DNA of 64,000 bases from Vitis vinifera (GCF_030704535.1 NC_081820.1:18033501-18097500), one strand, 5' to 3'. Shown: positions 9,874-22,263, counted from the stretch's first letter. The notes: generated by a model from the letters alone, not told the origin. Numbers and translations are program-made.

Positions 9874-12546
9874 CTACAAACACCATCCCAAAAATTTGTT
9901 GATGATCATGTCATCCATGAATTTAAAATAAGCATAGTTCCAAGCTCTGTTGACTGCTAATGGCCCCAAAACCGCCCAAAAACCCACAGCGAATCCCAAT
10001 GGCATGCTGGCATAGAACCACTTAATATCAATCCATCCACTGTCGTCTTCATCAGTCTGGTCTTGTGTCCCTTCTGCTATAACTTCTTCACTGCGAGTAT
10101 TGGTAAGTGGAGGCCCGTAGAGCTCATGATTGCCAATGAAGCTAAGAGGACTGAAGCCTTGGATTTGGGTGCCTGATGGGATTTTGCCTGACAAGTTGTT
10201 GAAAGACAAGTTTAAGTAACCCAAAAATGATATACTTGAGATACTTTGAGGAATAACGCCAGAAAGCTTGTTCATGGAGAGATCGAGAGACTCCAATGAT
10301 TTCATGGATCCAATCTCTATTGGAATTTTTCCTTCAAGATGATTTTCAGAGAGGTTCAAGAATATCAAACTGTGGAGGGCTGTTACTTCTTCAGGAATCT
10401 CACCAGATAACTTATTGCTTGAGAGGTCTATGCCAGTTAGGAGGCCAAGAGTATAGTTATACTCATTCCTTATCCTTTTTACAGCCAACCATGCTGTGGG
10501 TATGAATGTTTCAAATGTAATGAATGTCCCATTCCTTCCCTAATACGAGAAGGTGTTAGTTGAACTTGGTTGTTTGATCATGGCACTAAAGTTACCAAAG
10601 CATCTTGGTATATTGCCCGAGAGACCATTGTTTCCAAGGTCTAAGATTTGAAGATAATCAAGGTGGCAGAGTTCTAAAGGAATGCTGCCATTGAAGTTAT
10701 TCGAACTAAGGGCTAGAACCACAAGATTGTATAGATTGTTTCCTATCCACATTGGCACACTTCCGGAGAATCCATTCTCACTAAGGTCTATAATCATTAA
10801 ATGGGTACAATTTTCCAAAGATGGAAACATTCCCGAGAGGTAGTTGTTGTGCAAGTGCAAAGAGAAGAGGTGCCTTAGAGAACCCATGGAGGTAGGTACA
10901 GGTCCTGTAAACTCATTGTCCCCCAAATTTAACAATGCCAATCCTTTCCAATTCTCCCAACAGTCAGGAAGTTCTCCTGACAGAAGGTTTCCTGATAGAT
11001 CCAATATTACCAATGAATTTTCTCCATCAATTCTTCTGCATATCAAGGGTGAAAGCGATCCTTTCAATAAATTATTGGAAAGATCTACTTCAATGGCACT
11101 CGAAGACAATTGGGGTGGTGGGCCTGTCAAACTGTTTGAACCAAGATAGATATACTCTCCAAAGAGTAAACTTGGAATTCTGCCTTTAAGTTGGTTGTGA
11201 GATAGATCTATAACACACGTACTGAATGGGGGGAATGCGTCCATGCCATCACACATGTTCCCAAACCAATCAGGGATGAAATCTGATATTCCTGTGTTGG
11301 ATATATTTACATATTCCAAATTCTTCTGTGTTTGAAGCCATGCAGGAAATTGAGGCCCTAGATGCCAAGATTTCAAGTTTACTGACATGAGTTGAAAGGG
11401 AGGAATCCAGTTGGAGCCTACTTGCAAAGTCAACCTGTTGGAATATGCCCTTAAATCATGTAGTTTTGTTAGAGTGGCAAAATGCTATTCAGTGACAACA
11501 CCCTCCAAAGAATTTCCAGAAATATCCAAATTACTTAGGGATGACAATCCTCCTATTGACATAGGAAGTGGACCATAGAATGAATTTCCAGGAATGGAAA
11601 GATGAAATAAACTTTTACATTGGCCAAGTTGATCTGGCAAATGACCTGAAAATTTGTTCCATCCTAAATATAAAAACTCTAGACTTCTCCCATGTTTGTT
11701 ATATGACGAATTTAGAAGTTGGAAATTGCAAAGACTTCCCAAGGATGGAAGTATTTCTCCTTCGAGGGCATCATCTGATAAGTCTAATCTTGTGAGTGAA
11801 GTAAGGTTTTCAATCCCACTTGGTACTTTACCTTGAAAATTGTTGACTGAAAGATCAAGTCTTTCAATGGCTGGTATATGATACAGCCAAAGTGGAATGT
11901 CGGAAGTAAATCCATTAAAAGAGAGATCTAGGAATCTGAGAGAAGTCATGTTGCCAAGACCTCTGGGAATTGGACCATGAAATTTGTTGTGACTTAGATC
12001 AAGAGTAACAAGGGAAGACAGATCTGAAAACCAATCAAACTTTGAAGAAATGAGATTGTTACATGAAAGATCAAGGATTGTAAGAGAAGAAAAGTTAACA
12101 TGTGGAAGAGAACCGATGGTATAAAGTTCACAAGAATGCAAGTGCAGCACAGACAAAGAATGGAGCTTATTCAGTACCTGTGACCAATTAGATGCCTCGC
12201 TTAGAGAAACTCCACTTATATCAAGGAATTTTAGCGACGTGAGGCCAGAAATCCATTCAATATCCTTGATACTCGAATAAGAACTAGACGGTCCTCCACA
12301 CTGGTCACTTCTACGTCCACCGCTAATGTCAAGATAATGCAAGCGGGATAGATTTCCCAGCTGATGGGGAATGGGACCGTAAAAACCTGCACGAGAGAGA
12401 TTAAGAATATCGAGGTGAACAAGTGAGGCGCAGTATTGCAGATCTAAGGGAGGTGCGCTACCAATTAGAAGGAAAAGACTGCTAAGTGAGAATCTTTCTC
12501 TTCTCGACTTTCTTTGTGTTCTAAAAAGACCACCAAAAACAACCAA
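9874..12546 (-). pseudogene. LRR receptor-like protein pseudogene (EIX/Cf type)
   Basis: One continuous minus-strand frame of 891 codons is broken only by two TAG stops, at 11485-11487 (codon 354) and 10540-10542 (codon 669). It encodes many plant extracellular LRRs (for example LDLSGNLLSGELPDC, LDLSMNKLSGVIPQS). An acidic juxtamembrane stretch (DQTDEDDSGW) follows, then a C-terminal hydrophobic segment (WFYASMPLGFAVGFW) and a short basic/aromatic tail without kinase, as in receptor-like proteins. These sit in the plasma membrane and sense microbial or developmental ligands. The expected signal peptide and cysteine-containing LRRNT domain are missing; the frame begins with an unrelated basic stretch. 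It is truncated and doubly nonsense-mutated, hence a pseudogene. Family membership is confident; the ligand is unknown. Confidence 0.88.
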
Positions 12547-12610
12547 AACTTTTGCATTTCCTCTTATTTCTTTAGAGCATTAAAATAAATTGATATTGTT
12601 GTGTTTGCAG

Positions 12611-13341
12611 CTCTTTAAGATCAGTGAAGAAGTGGTAGTCGATGCTACAGATAAAGGAAACATTGCCCGCCTAATCAACCACTCAGTAAGTCATTCTTAT
12701 CCACATCAGACAGTTTTTTGTTTAGGTTTGTGTCCCTCCTCCAATAGTTCCAACTACCTGAACATTTCCTGGCAGCTTGACAGTTGAAAAAATAATAGGA
12801 CAATGGATTCCCCAGACTTAAACTGAATCTGCCTTGCTGCTTTAATTTATATGCATTTTTCATTAATCCAAATTATGTTTCTATGAAACAGTGTGCCCCC
12901 AATTGCTATGCGAGGATCATGAGTGTGGGTGACGATGAGAGCAGGATTGTTCTTATTGCTAAGACCAATGTCGCTGCTGGCGATGAGCTAACGTATGCAT
13001 CTATCTCTGTCTCTGTCTCTCTCAGTGCATGTGCTTTGTGTCATTTAATGGAATTTTCATAGACAATTAAACAAGAGAAAAATGGTATGTTTTGAAGTCC
13101 TTTTGCAGATATTTTGTTTGAACACAAAAAGCAAATTTGAAGCTTGGGTGAGATTTTTCTCAATTCTTGTTTAGATTTCAAACAAATTCAGACTTCAGAT
13201 AAACATGTTTAGAGTGCTGTGATAAACCATGTATGGGGTTGTGTTTGCAGGTATGACTACTTGTTTGATCCCGATGAGCCGGACGAATGCAAGGTCCCCT
13301 GTTTGTGTAAAGCTCCAAACTGCAGAAAATTCATGAATTAG
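12611..13341 (+). pseudogene. ATX1/ATX2-type H3K4 methyltransferase, last three exons only
   Basis: Exons 12611-12685, 12892-12992 and 13251-13341 (stop TAG) splice in frame with GT-AG introns. They encode the end of a SET domain ([44 protein letters not shown]) plus the post-SET zinc cysteines (CLCKAPNCRKFMN). The NHS-C and YDY motifs are the cofactor- and lysine-binding parts of SET. The RKFMN terminus is that of plant Trithorax-like ATX1/ATX2, nuclear histone H3 Lys4 methyltransferases of about 1000 residues. Nothing upstream encodes PWWP, FYR or PHD domains. Instead the RLP pseudogene begins about 65 bp before the first exon on the other strand. The open frame is clean, but more than 90% of the gene is absent. 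Confidence 0.85.
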
Positions 13342-14110
13342 GTATTTACATTCACACACACAACACTCCATTGTTTCTCCGCAAGGAACGCTAACCTCCT
13401 ATCATCGCCTTCTCCGAAGGAGTTAATACACAGTCGTCTTGCTAATTCTGCTTTCTTCTTTCTTCTTTCTTTTTCCTCTCTACAATGAGCCTGTATTTTA
13501 TCTTTCATTTTGTTCTCATAATCTTTCAAGCTTTAATAAAAGCTATAGATTGGTCTCCAGGCATTTGTGTATATATTGATTTCAACATCCTTCTCAATAT
13601 ATTAACCTCATTTTCTATTTTCTTAGATTTTCTTCCCAGCTTTTTGAGATTGGGCATTTGCATGGACCAAGCACTGGGTCAGCCTTCCTGGGTTGAATAT
13701 TGGGCTGGGCCTTGGACAAATCAGATTCATGTTTGGGCTTTAAGAGGCATTATATTGTCTAACTTGCACGGCTATGTGCATACAGACCATTATGCATGCA
13801 TCAAACAGGAAAGACATGAATAGCCATGGATGAATATGTAGTTCAATTAAAGATTTTCTTTCTTTTTCCCAGGAAAATAAAATTGACTAATTGAAGGGAA
13901 AAAAAAAAAAAAACTGAAAACATGGAAATTAAAAACTGATTATTCATCAAGAATCAATCAACATGCCAAAGGTCTCCAAGACAAAGGTCTCCAAGAGCAT
14001 GAATGCCAGCCCCGCTACAAAAACTGATACTTCAACAAATCTCCCAAGGAAATTTATGCTTACATTATATTATTTTAATTTTATCAAAAATAATTTTCGT
14101 AAATAAAAGT
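13342..14110. other. ATX 3' flank and unassigned sequence
   Basis: The early part probably corresponds to ATX 3' UTR and contains a pyrimidine tract (TTCTTTCTTC). The remainder includes a poly-A run near 13899. No gene is recognised. Confidence 0.5.
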
Positions 14111-14115
14111 AGTTT

Positions 14116-14826
14116 TTATTCCCACACAGACCATGGTCTCCTTCCCCACCTCCACAGTCGGAGCCACTCCGCCGGAGGAGCCACCGCCTTCTGCTTCTCA
14201 TTATTATTATTATTCACTTTGTTCTTCTTCTTGGGTTTCTTGTCTTCATCACTCGGGTTGAACTCTTCATCGTTCCTCGGCTCGAATTCTTGATCATCGC
14301 TGATTTCGATCGCCAACCTCTGTCTCCTCCTATTCGATCTCCAGGGTTTCTCTTCTCCAATCTGCGTGCTGCTTGGTTTCCTCTCAGAATTGCTTTTACC
14401 CATCTCCTTCAAATCTGCGAGAATATCTCCCTCATTCAATGTCCATGGCTCCTCTTCTTCATCATCCCTGATTCCACGCTGATCCAAACTCTGGTGTTCC
14501 TGTTCTTCATGGCGAACTCCGATCTGCTCCATCCTGAGTTTCCACCGCATGTCCAACTCATCATGTAAGAATTCCATAAGAGTTTCGAGATCATTTTTCC
14601 TCCGCCTCCGAGGCTCTTCTTCTTCCTCTATGCTCAGTTTATCAGGTTCTTCTCCGTCGTATTTCTCCGGTACTTTGTCTTCTTCACCCCTTTCTTCAAT
14701 CACTAACGTTCCATTCCTCCTATTCATGTTTCTGGGTTGTTGATGATCTTCCTCCAGAAAAGGCCTCTTGAGAGCTTTCTCTCTCATTAGGCGCTCTCTC
14801 TTTTCCTTGCCTTCAAAGCACTCCAT
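14116..14826 (-). CDS. Acidic REK-LKRPF family protein, B3 domain absent
   Basis: A 236-residue open frame. The N-terminus (MECFEGKEKRERLMREKALK then RPFLEE) matches three other loci at 23248, 25511 and 27032. Highly charged Glu-rich sequence follows (LSIEEEEEPRRRRKNDLE), then a basic patch (KKPKKKNKVNNNNNEKQK) that could act as a nuclear signal. The end reads PPAEWLRLWRWGRRPW, where the 23248 paralogue has PPPELPEDFKVRIRE leading into B3, so the copy seems to have lost its B3 domain by frameshift or truncation. Its promoter side shares sequence with that of the 23248 gene in inverted orientation. Expression is unknown and it may be a degenerate copy. It is unlike any family I can name apart from the link to the B3 paralogue. 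Confidence 0.6.
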   Translation of the reverse strand: MECFEGKEKRERLMREKALKRPFLEEDHQQPRNMNRRNGTLVIEERGEEDKVPEKYDGEEPDKLSIEEEEEPRRRRKNDLETLMEFLHDELDMRWKLRMEQIGVRHEEQEHQSLDQRGIRDDEEEEPWTLNEGDILADLKEMGKSNSERKPSSTQIGEEKPWRSNRRRQRLAIEISDDQEFEPRNDEEFNPSDEDKKPKKKNKVNNNNNEKQKAVAPPAEWLRLWRWGRRPWSVWE

Positions 14827-14829
14827 GCA

Positions 14830-15843
14830 GTCTGGGTAATCCTCCTCCGTATCTTCACGTGTAACAAATCTTCACAAAAGCAAAGAATTATTTGAGACCA
14901 GTGAAGCTTTTTTCCACTTCACGTGGGCTTCCATATTTATCCTAAGCAATTAGAATCCTTCCCTTCTACTAGCTGTTGGAGATATTTGATTGAAAAATGA
15001 CATATCTAATTATTAATAAAGAAAATAAATAATTTCAACATTTATCCTTAATTTAATTATTAATATTTATGTATTTATTATTAGTTTGAATTATAGTAGG
15101 AGATAGAGTTCAGATTATAATAGAACTCAAATCTATTTGTAAATAAATATTTATCATCATTAATGAAAAAATCATTGAGCCCAATTGAACCTAAAATATA
15201 ACTAAAAAAAAATCAACATTTGAGATGGGATAAATATAAAAAGTTCTCGTATCCTATTTTTTGAGACGAGTCCTACACCCTCAACATTATCATCTTTGAG
15301 TAGGTTTATGCATGATTTTTTTTTTTAATAAATAAACAGGAGTTTAATTTAGAGTTAAATTTTTACTTGGAAGTGCTTTAAGAAGGTGCTATACTACAAA
15401 AAATTTTTATTTTAATATTTTTTAACTAGTTTGAGAAAAGGAAAAAATGTTGAAGTCCATTACAAGCAATTATTTTATAATATCCCTAAATAATTTATTT
15501 CATATTTTCATATCCCTAAAATCCACCTATTTAAGCTTATAATTCCCCTCAATTAAATTTTACCTTTTTAAACTTTTATATTATTAAATAAATTACTTAA
15601 ATTTAATTTATCATTTAAAGTTGAAAAATATATCAACATTGCCATTTATTATTTTTGTTAATTCAACTTACAAATATTAAATTCTTAACTCTACATAATC
15701 ACATTAATTTAATCTTTATTAAATGAAGTTAAATCCACCTAAATTGTAAATTCCATTGAGAAACCGGGCATAAAAAGAAAAAGGAAAAAAATTAACATTG
15801 ACACACACTTTAATAAAGAGCCTGTTTGATAGTGATTTTAGAA
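14830..15843. other. Promoter-side region, inverted relative of 22750-23247
   Basis: Upstream of the 14116-14826 gene. Its first about 570 bp resemble the reverse complement of the region before the 23248 gene, including the GTGAAGATTTGTTACACGTG leader and blocks around 14950, 15240 and 15380. The rest is AT-rich with no gene. Confidence 0.6.
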
Positions 15844-15848
15844 AATAC

Positions 15849-16493
15849 TGTTAGATTAATTTTTGTAATTAATCTATAATTTGGGCCACACATGTAAATA
15901 ATTAAAATGTGTGTGCTATCATTTAATTAAGCCTAAATATAGTGATCTAATTAATAATTGATTAATTGGCTTAAGGGTATAATTGTCATGAGATTATTGT
16001 GTAGATACCATTAGACAATTATTATTTCTATGAGGGGCAGAAATATAATTGTGATAAAATTAAAACTGCCCTAGCAGTTTATAAATAGGGTTATGGTCCC
16101 CATTCTACGACTACGCATTCCAATTTCTGAAAATCCTCTCAGAGAGAAATTGACACAGAATCTAGTGGCTAGAATTGGAAGACCATCTCAAAGGGTTTTT
16201 TTTTCTATAAGGTTTCTCCTTCAATGGATTCAGGTATGCTTCCGCTATTATTTTTCTACTCATTGTTTTTAATCAGGAGATTCCAGTGTATATATAAATT
16301 AAGGTATTCACCTTGTTAAATATTTCAGTACATATGTAGTTAGGGTATTCACCCTGTTAAATATTCCAGTACATATGTAGTTAGGGTATTCACCCTATTA
16401 AATATTCCAGTACATATGTAGTTAGGGTATTCACCCAGTTAACTATTCCAGTATATATGAAATCAGGGTATTCATCTTGGTTGAATACTAACA
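15849..16493 (+). repeat. 5' LTR of young copia element
   Basis: The 645-bp LTR begins TGTTAGATTAAT and ends ACTAACA. It contains a probable TATA region (TTTATAAATAGGG near 16078) and, near its 3' end, five tandem 41-bp subrepeats. Confidence 0.95.
16301..16480 (+). repeat. 41-bp tandem subrepeats in the LTR
   Basis: The core AGGGTATTCACC recurs with exact 41-bp period at 16301, 16342, 16383, 16424 and 16465; the first and last copies are more diverged. The same array is present in the 3' LTR near 22066-22240. Confidence 0.9.
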
Positions 16494-16495
16494 AG

Positions 16496-16507
16496 TGGTA
16501 TCAGAGC
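16496..16507 (+). other. Primer binding site (initiator Met tRNA type)
   Basis: TGGTATCAGAGC lies two bases after the 5' LTR end, the standard copia primer site. Confidence 0.9.
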
Positions 16508-17067
16508 CTACTCCTTGATTAATTCTTTGAGTTATTATTTTAATATATATATGTCAATGGATTAAGATTTATGAAATATTGAGTTGATAAATTTTTTTTA
16601 TTATTATTACTATTATTATTATTATTATTATTATTATTGTTATTTAATAGCATTTTATGATATTAATATTTAAGTTATTGATCTAGCATTTTTAAATAGG
16701 CTAATTAAAGCGGAAAATCACCAAAGTGACATCTTCCGTGTAGATTAGTCTGTTCGGGGTGTTAGATATTTGTGTGTATGTGATTCATGCGGGTATTGAC
16801 TGGCCCAAAGGAAAGTTAATATTTGGTCAAATTGCATACATACTTGTGGTGATAAATATGTGATGATTATAAAGGTAACTTAATGTGAATAATAAATCAA
16901 TCCAAAGATAGATTTATTATTTGACATAACTTATCATCAATGTTTGATCACTACAACAAGAGTACCACTTACAATTAATATTACTGTCCAAAGACTTGAT
17001 ATTAATGTTGTGCTAGGTATCTTGAAATGTCATAATTTGCTTTTAAATTTAAAGATTATGTGTTTAA

Positions 17068-20000
17068 TTGCTTATTTTATGTGAGCATGATGGTTTATTT
17101 GATTCATTTTATTTTGTTCTCGATTCAGCTTTTATATCAACCACTTCTATATCTGCCAACATCAATAATGTCCCTATGTTAAATGGGACTAATTTTAAGG
17201 ACTGGAAAGAGAATATGATGATTCTCTTAGGCTGCATGGATATAGACTTAGCCTTGAGAATGCCCAAACCCGATGAACTCAATGAGCAAAGTACTCAAGA
17301 GGATGATGTTTATTGGGGTAAGTGGGAACGTTCAAATAGGCTAAGTCTTATGATCATGAAGCGCGGCATTCCAGAAGCTTTCAGGGGTGCGGTAACCGAT
17401 GAGGTTACTAATGCCAGTGACTTCCTTGCGGAAATTCAGAAGCGTTTTGCCAAAAACGATAAGGCTGAAACGAGCACGCTTTTAGCAAGCTTGATTTCAA
17501 TGAAGTATAAAGGCAAGGGTAATGTTCGGGAGTACATCATGGAGATGTCTCATCTTGCTTCAAAACTTAAGGCTTTGAAACTCGAGTTATCTGATGATTT
17601 ACTCGTGCATTTGGTTCTCATCTCTCTTCCTGCACAATTTAATCAATTCAAGGTCAGTTATAACTGTCAAAAGGATAAATGGACTCTTAATGAGCTCATT
17701 TCATTCTGTGTGCAAGAGGAAGAGAGATTGAAGCAAGACAAGACCGAAAGTGCTCATCTGGCTAGCACTTCGAAGGATAAGGGCAAACGAAAGAATAAGG
17801 ATAATAAGGTTGCTGCTTCTAATGGTCCAGAACAAAAGAAACAGAAAGTTGAGGTAACATGTTTCTTCTGTAATAAGCCTGGACATACTAAGAAGGAATG
17901 TACCAAGTATGCTGCTTGGCGTGTTAAGAAAGGTATGTTTCTTACTTTGGTATGTTCTGAAGTTAATTTAGCTTCAGTATCTAGAAACACATGGTGGTTA
18001 GATTCTGGTGCTACTACTCACATTTGTGTTTCTATGCAGGGTTGCCTGAGTTACCGAAAACCAAGTGATGCTGAAAGATGCATCTATGTCGGAGACGGTC
18101 AGTCGGTAGAAGTAGAGGCAATAGGGCACTTTAGATTATTATTGAAATCTGGTTATTTTTTGGATTTAATAGATACTTTTATTGTACCGTCTTTCAGACG
18201 GAATTTCATTTCAGTTTCTGTTTTGGACAAATCAGGTTATTGTTGTTCATTTGGAAACAATAAATTTACATTATCTATTAATTCAAATGCTGTAGGAACC
18301 GGTTTACTTAATGTTTATGATAATCTATATTTGTTGGAAACTGTTCCGTCCTATAATGAAACCTTGCATGTGGAATCACGAGGTACAAAACGTAAATTGA
18401 ATAAAGATAATTTGGCCTCATTGTGGCAAAAACGCCTAGGTCATATCTCTAAATCTAGAGTTGAGCGACTTGTGTCCGATGGGATTTTGGATTCACTTAA
18501 CTTTTCAGATTTTGATATTTGTGTTGAGTGTATTAAAGGAAAACAGACCAAAACAAAGAAATTAGGTGCCAATAGAGCTACAGACGTCTTAGAATTAATT
18601 CATACAGATATCTGTGGACCATACCCTACGGCATCTTGGAATGGTCAACAGTACTTTATAACATTCATAGACGACTACTCAAGATATGGCTACCTATTTC
18701 TTATACATGAGAAATCACAATCATTGGACGTGTTCAAAACATTTAAAGCAGAAGTTGAGTTACAACTCAACAAAAGAATAAAGAGCGTCAGATCTGACCG
18801 TGGTGGTGAATACTATGGTAGATATGACGGATTAGGTGAACAACATCCAGGACCATTTGCTAAATACCTAGAGGAATGTGGGATCGTCCCTCAATACACC
18901 ATGCCAGGATCACCTAGCATGAATGGTGTAGCAGAAAGACGAAACCGAACCCTTAAGGACATGGTAAGGAGTATGATTAGTCATTCTACTTTACCCGAAA
19001 AACTCTGGGGTGAAGCACTCAAAACGGCAGCTTATATCCTCAATCGGGTGCCAACTAAAGCGGCTGCTAAAACGCCTTATGAGCTTTGGACGGGTCGAAA
19101 GCCCAGTTTAAAGCATTTTCATATTTGGGGATGTCCAGCTGAAGCGAGACCTTATAAGTCTCATGAAAAGAAATTGGACTCTAAAACAGTTAGCAGCTAC
19201 TTTATTGGCTATGCAGAGCGATCAAGGGGTTTTAAATTTTATGATCCTGCTATTAGGTCAATTTTTGAGACGGGAACTGCAACATTTTTTTGAGGATGTT
19301 GAGTTTGGGGGGAGAAATCAGGCTAGGAATATTGTCTTTGAGGAGGAAGAGGGATCTACTATTGCTTTTGATAATGTACAGGTTTCACTACCTATCATTG
19401 ATCAAGAAGTAAATTTGGATCCTCAACCAACAGACAATATTGTTCAACCCTTAATTGCAAATGAGGACATTGCTCCTGAAGAACAAACTCAACAACCTCA
19501 AGAAAATATGCCATTAAGGAGATCCACTAGAGAGAGGAGAAATGCAATTTCGGACGATTATATCGTATATCTCCAGGAACGTGAGGTAGAAAGTGGAATG
19601 ATGGAAGATGATCCAATCAACTTCCAGCAAGCCATGAAAAGTTCCAACTCTCAGAAATGGATTGAAGCCATGAATGAAGAGTACAAATCTATGCAAGACA
19701 ATAAAGTTTGGGAACTTGTCCCATTACCAGTTGGTACGAAACCCATTGGTTGTAAATGGATATTTAAAACCAAGCGGGATTGAAATGGTAATGTAGAAAG
19801 ATATAAAGCACGTCTTGTAGCTAAAGGCTTTACTCAAAAAGAAGGAATTGACTTCAAAGAGACCTTCTCTCCAGTTTCTACGAAGGACTCTTTCAGGATA
19901 ATCATGGCACTAGTTGCACATTATGATCTTGAGTTACATCAAATGGATGTTAAAACAGCGTTTCTCAATGGTGACATTGATGAAACAATTTATATGGTAC

Positions 20001-21193
20001 AACCAGAAAATTTTGTGTCCGAAGACTCAAAGAATATGGTTTGTAAATTGACTAAATCCATTTATGGGCTCAAGCAAGCTTCTCGTCAGTGGTACTTCAA
20101 GTTTCATCAAATTATTGTCTCATATGGTTTTGAGGCAAATCTTATGGATGAATGTGTGTATCACAAATTCAGTGAGAGTAAGTATATTTTCCTGGTTTTA
20201 TATGTCGATGACATATTGCTAGCCACAAATGATATTAGCATATTGCACGACACCAAGAGATTTTTATCAAAACATTTTGAGATGAAAGATCTTGGTGATG
20301 CCTCCTTTGTCTTAGGAATCCAGATACACCGAGATCGTTCTAGGGGTATTTTAGGATTGTCACAAAGGACCTATATTGATAAAGTCCTCCAAAGGTATGG
20401 CATGCAAAATAGCAAACCAGGTGATACCCCTGTCGCTAAAGGAGACAAATTCAGTCTTAATCAATGCCCTAAAAATAGTTTAGAAAGTCAAGAAATGCAG
20501 AAGATTCCTTACGCTTCGGCTGTGGGGAGTCTAATGTATGCTCAGGTATGTACACGTCCGGATATTGCGTACATTGTTGGCATGTTAGGCAGATATCTAA
20601 GTAACCCTGGAATGGATCATTGGAGAGCAGCCAAGAGGGTTATGAGATATTTACAGAGAACAAAAGAGTACATGCTTACATATAGGAGATTGGATCAGTT
20701 AGAGTTGATTGGGTATTCCGACTCCGACTTTGCTGGATGCCAAGACAGCAGAAGATCCACATCAGGCTATATTTATCTGTTGGCTAGTGGAGCAATTTCA
20801 TGGAGGTCTGCCAAACAGACACTCGTAACTTCATCCACCATGGAAGCAGAGTTTGTAGCATGTTATGAGGCATCCAATCAAGGAATATGGCTACGAAATT
20901 TTGTCACTGGGCTACGTGTTCTGGATGGTATTGAAAGACCGCTGAAGATATTTTGTGACAATAAATCAGCAGTTTTATATTCCAATAACAACAGGAGTTC
21001 TACAAAATCAAAATACATTGATATCAAGTTCCTAGTTGTAAAAGAAAAAGTACAGAGTGGACAGATATCCATAGAGCATATTGGAACAAACTCCATGATA
21101 GCGGATCCGCTTACAAAGGGATTACCACCCAAGGTCTTTCATGAGCACACTGCTCATATGGGTGTTGTCTCATTTGAGGATATCCAAATTTAG
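17068..21193 (+). pseudogene. copia gag-pol polyprotein with one frameshift and one stop
   Basis: The first open segment, 17068-19293 (741 codons), holds gag with the CCHC knuckle [14 protein letters not shown] (from 17860), protease DSGATTH (18001) and integrase ([30 protein letters not shown]). A run of seven T near 19284-19291 shifts the frame. The next segment (19163-19783 frame) carries the C-terminal integrase linker and the RT start, and is closed by a TGA at 19781-19783. The same frame resumes and runs to 21193 with RT (YVDD at 20201-20212) and RNase H (SDSDFAGCQDSRRSTSG). The real gag start could be a downstream Met near the conserved [14 protein letters not shown] block (about 17176) rather than 17068. 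All catalytic motifs are present, so only these two lesions disable it, unless the T-run shift is a sequencing error. Confidence 0.9.
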
Positions 21194-21614
21194 TGGGAGT
21201 TTGTATTATTCATTGTATATTGCTCTATGTTATGTTTAGACTTTATCTATACATTTGGATTGTGTTCTGCAGAAATAAAGTATTCATTTTATTGCACTCT
21301 GTTAAATTATGCTAAAGATTTGATCTCAATAAAGTTAAGTTGGACCAGTTGGAAATAGGCATGAATAGATCACATTGCATGTAATTTCCATGCTATGCAC
21401 TCATGATTGATCTATGTCATTTAGCTGTGCAGATATATGTGACCATTGATTGGTCTAGTAACGATTGATGTAACAAAGGCCACCTTGATCCTATGTCAGT
21501 ATAGTTAATGGACGAGATTGTTCGGATATACCCTAAGGACATGATAGCAAATTTTGTGCTCATAAGGTTAAGCACATTTATTTGATTACATATGCATGTG
21601 GCCCAGTGGGAGAT

Positions 21615-22258
21615 TGTTAGATTAATTTTTGTAATTAATCTATAATTTGGGCCACACATGTAAATAATTAAAATGTGTGTGCTATCATTTAATTAAGCCT
21701 AAATATAGTGATCTAATTAATAATTGATTAATTGGCTTAAGGGTATAATTGTCATGAGATTATTGTGTAGATACCATTAGACAATTATTATTTCTATGAG
21801 GGGCAGAAATATAATTGTGATAAAATTAAAACTGCCCTAGCAGTTTATAAATAGGGTTATGGTCCCCATTCTACGACTACGCATTCCAATTTCTGAAAAT
21901 CCTCTCAGAGAGAAATTGACACAGAATCTAGTGGCTAGAATTGGAAGACCATCTCAAAGGGTTTTTTTTTCTATAAGGTTTCTCCTTCAATGGATTCAGG
22001 TATGCTTCCGCTATTATTTTTCTACTCATTGTTTTTAATCAGGAGATTCCAGTGTATATATAAATTAAGGTATTCACCTTGTTAAATATTTCAGTACATA
22101 TGTAGTTAGGGTATTCACCCTGTTAAATATTCCAGTACATATGTAGTTAGGGTATTCACCCTATTAAATATTCCAGTACATATGTAGTTAGGGTATTCAC
22201 CCAGTTAACTATTCCAGTATATATGAAATCGGGTATTCATCTTGGTTGAATACTAACA
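21615..22258 (+). repeat. 3' LTR of young copia element
   Basis: A 644-bp copy of the 5' LTR, identical by eye except for one missing A. It is preceded by the purine-rich tract AGTGGGAGA. Confidence 0.95.
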
Positions 22259-22263
22259 AATAC

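Larger units (their letters stand above)
15849..22258 (+). mobile_element. Near-intact, recently inserted Ty1/copia retrotransposon
   Basis: A 6410-bp element with both LTRs (15849-16493 and 21615-22258). It is flanked by identical 5-bp TSDs AATAC at 15844-15848 and 22259-22263. An iMet-type primer site starts at 16496 and a purine tract precedes the 3' LTR. Gag, protease, integrase, RT and RNase H appear in copia order. By eye the LTRs differ by one deleted A (CAGGGTA versus CGGGTA near 22230), which implies very recent insertion. The coding region has one homopolymer frameshift and one stop. Confidence 0.95.

Noticed and set aside
14003..14743. Plus-strand Ser/Leu-rich frames over the 14116-14826 gene
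   Set aside because: They are antisense to the acidic frame and lack any recognisable domain.
16301..16480. Regular 41-bp repeats as a CRISPR array
   Set aside because: They are contiguous tandem repeats without variable spacers, inside a plant retrotransposon LTR.
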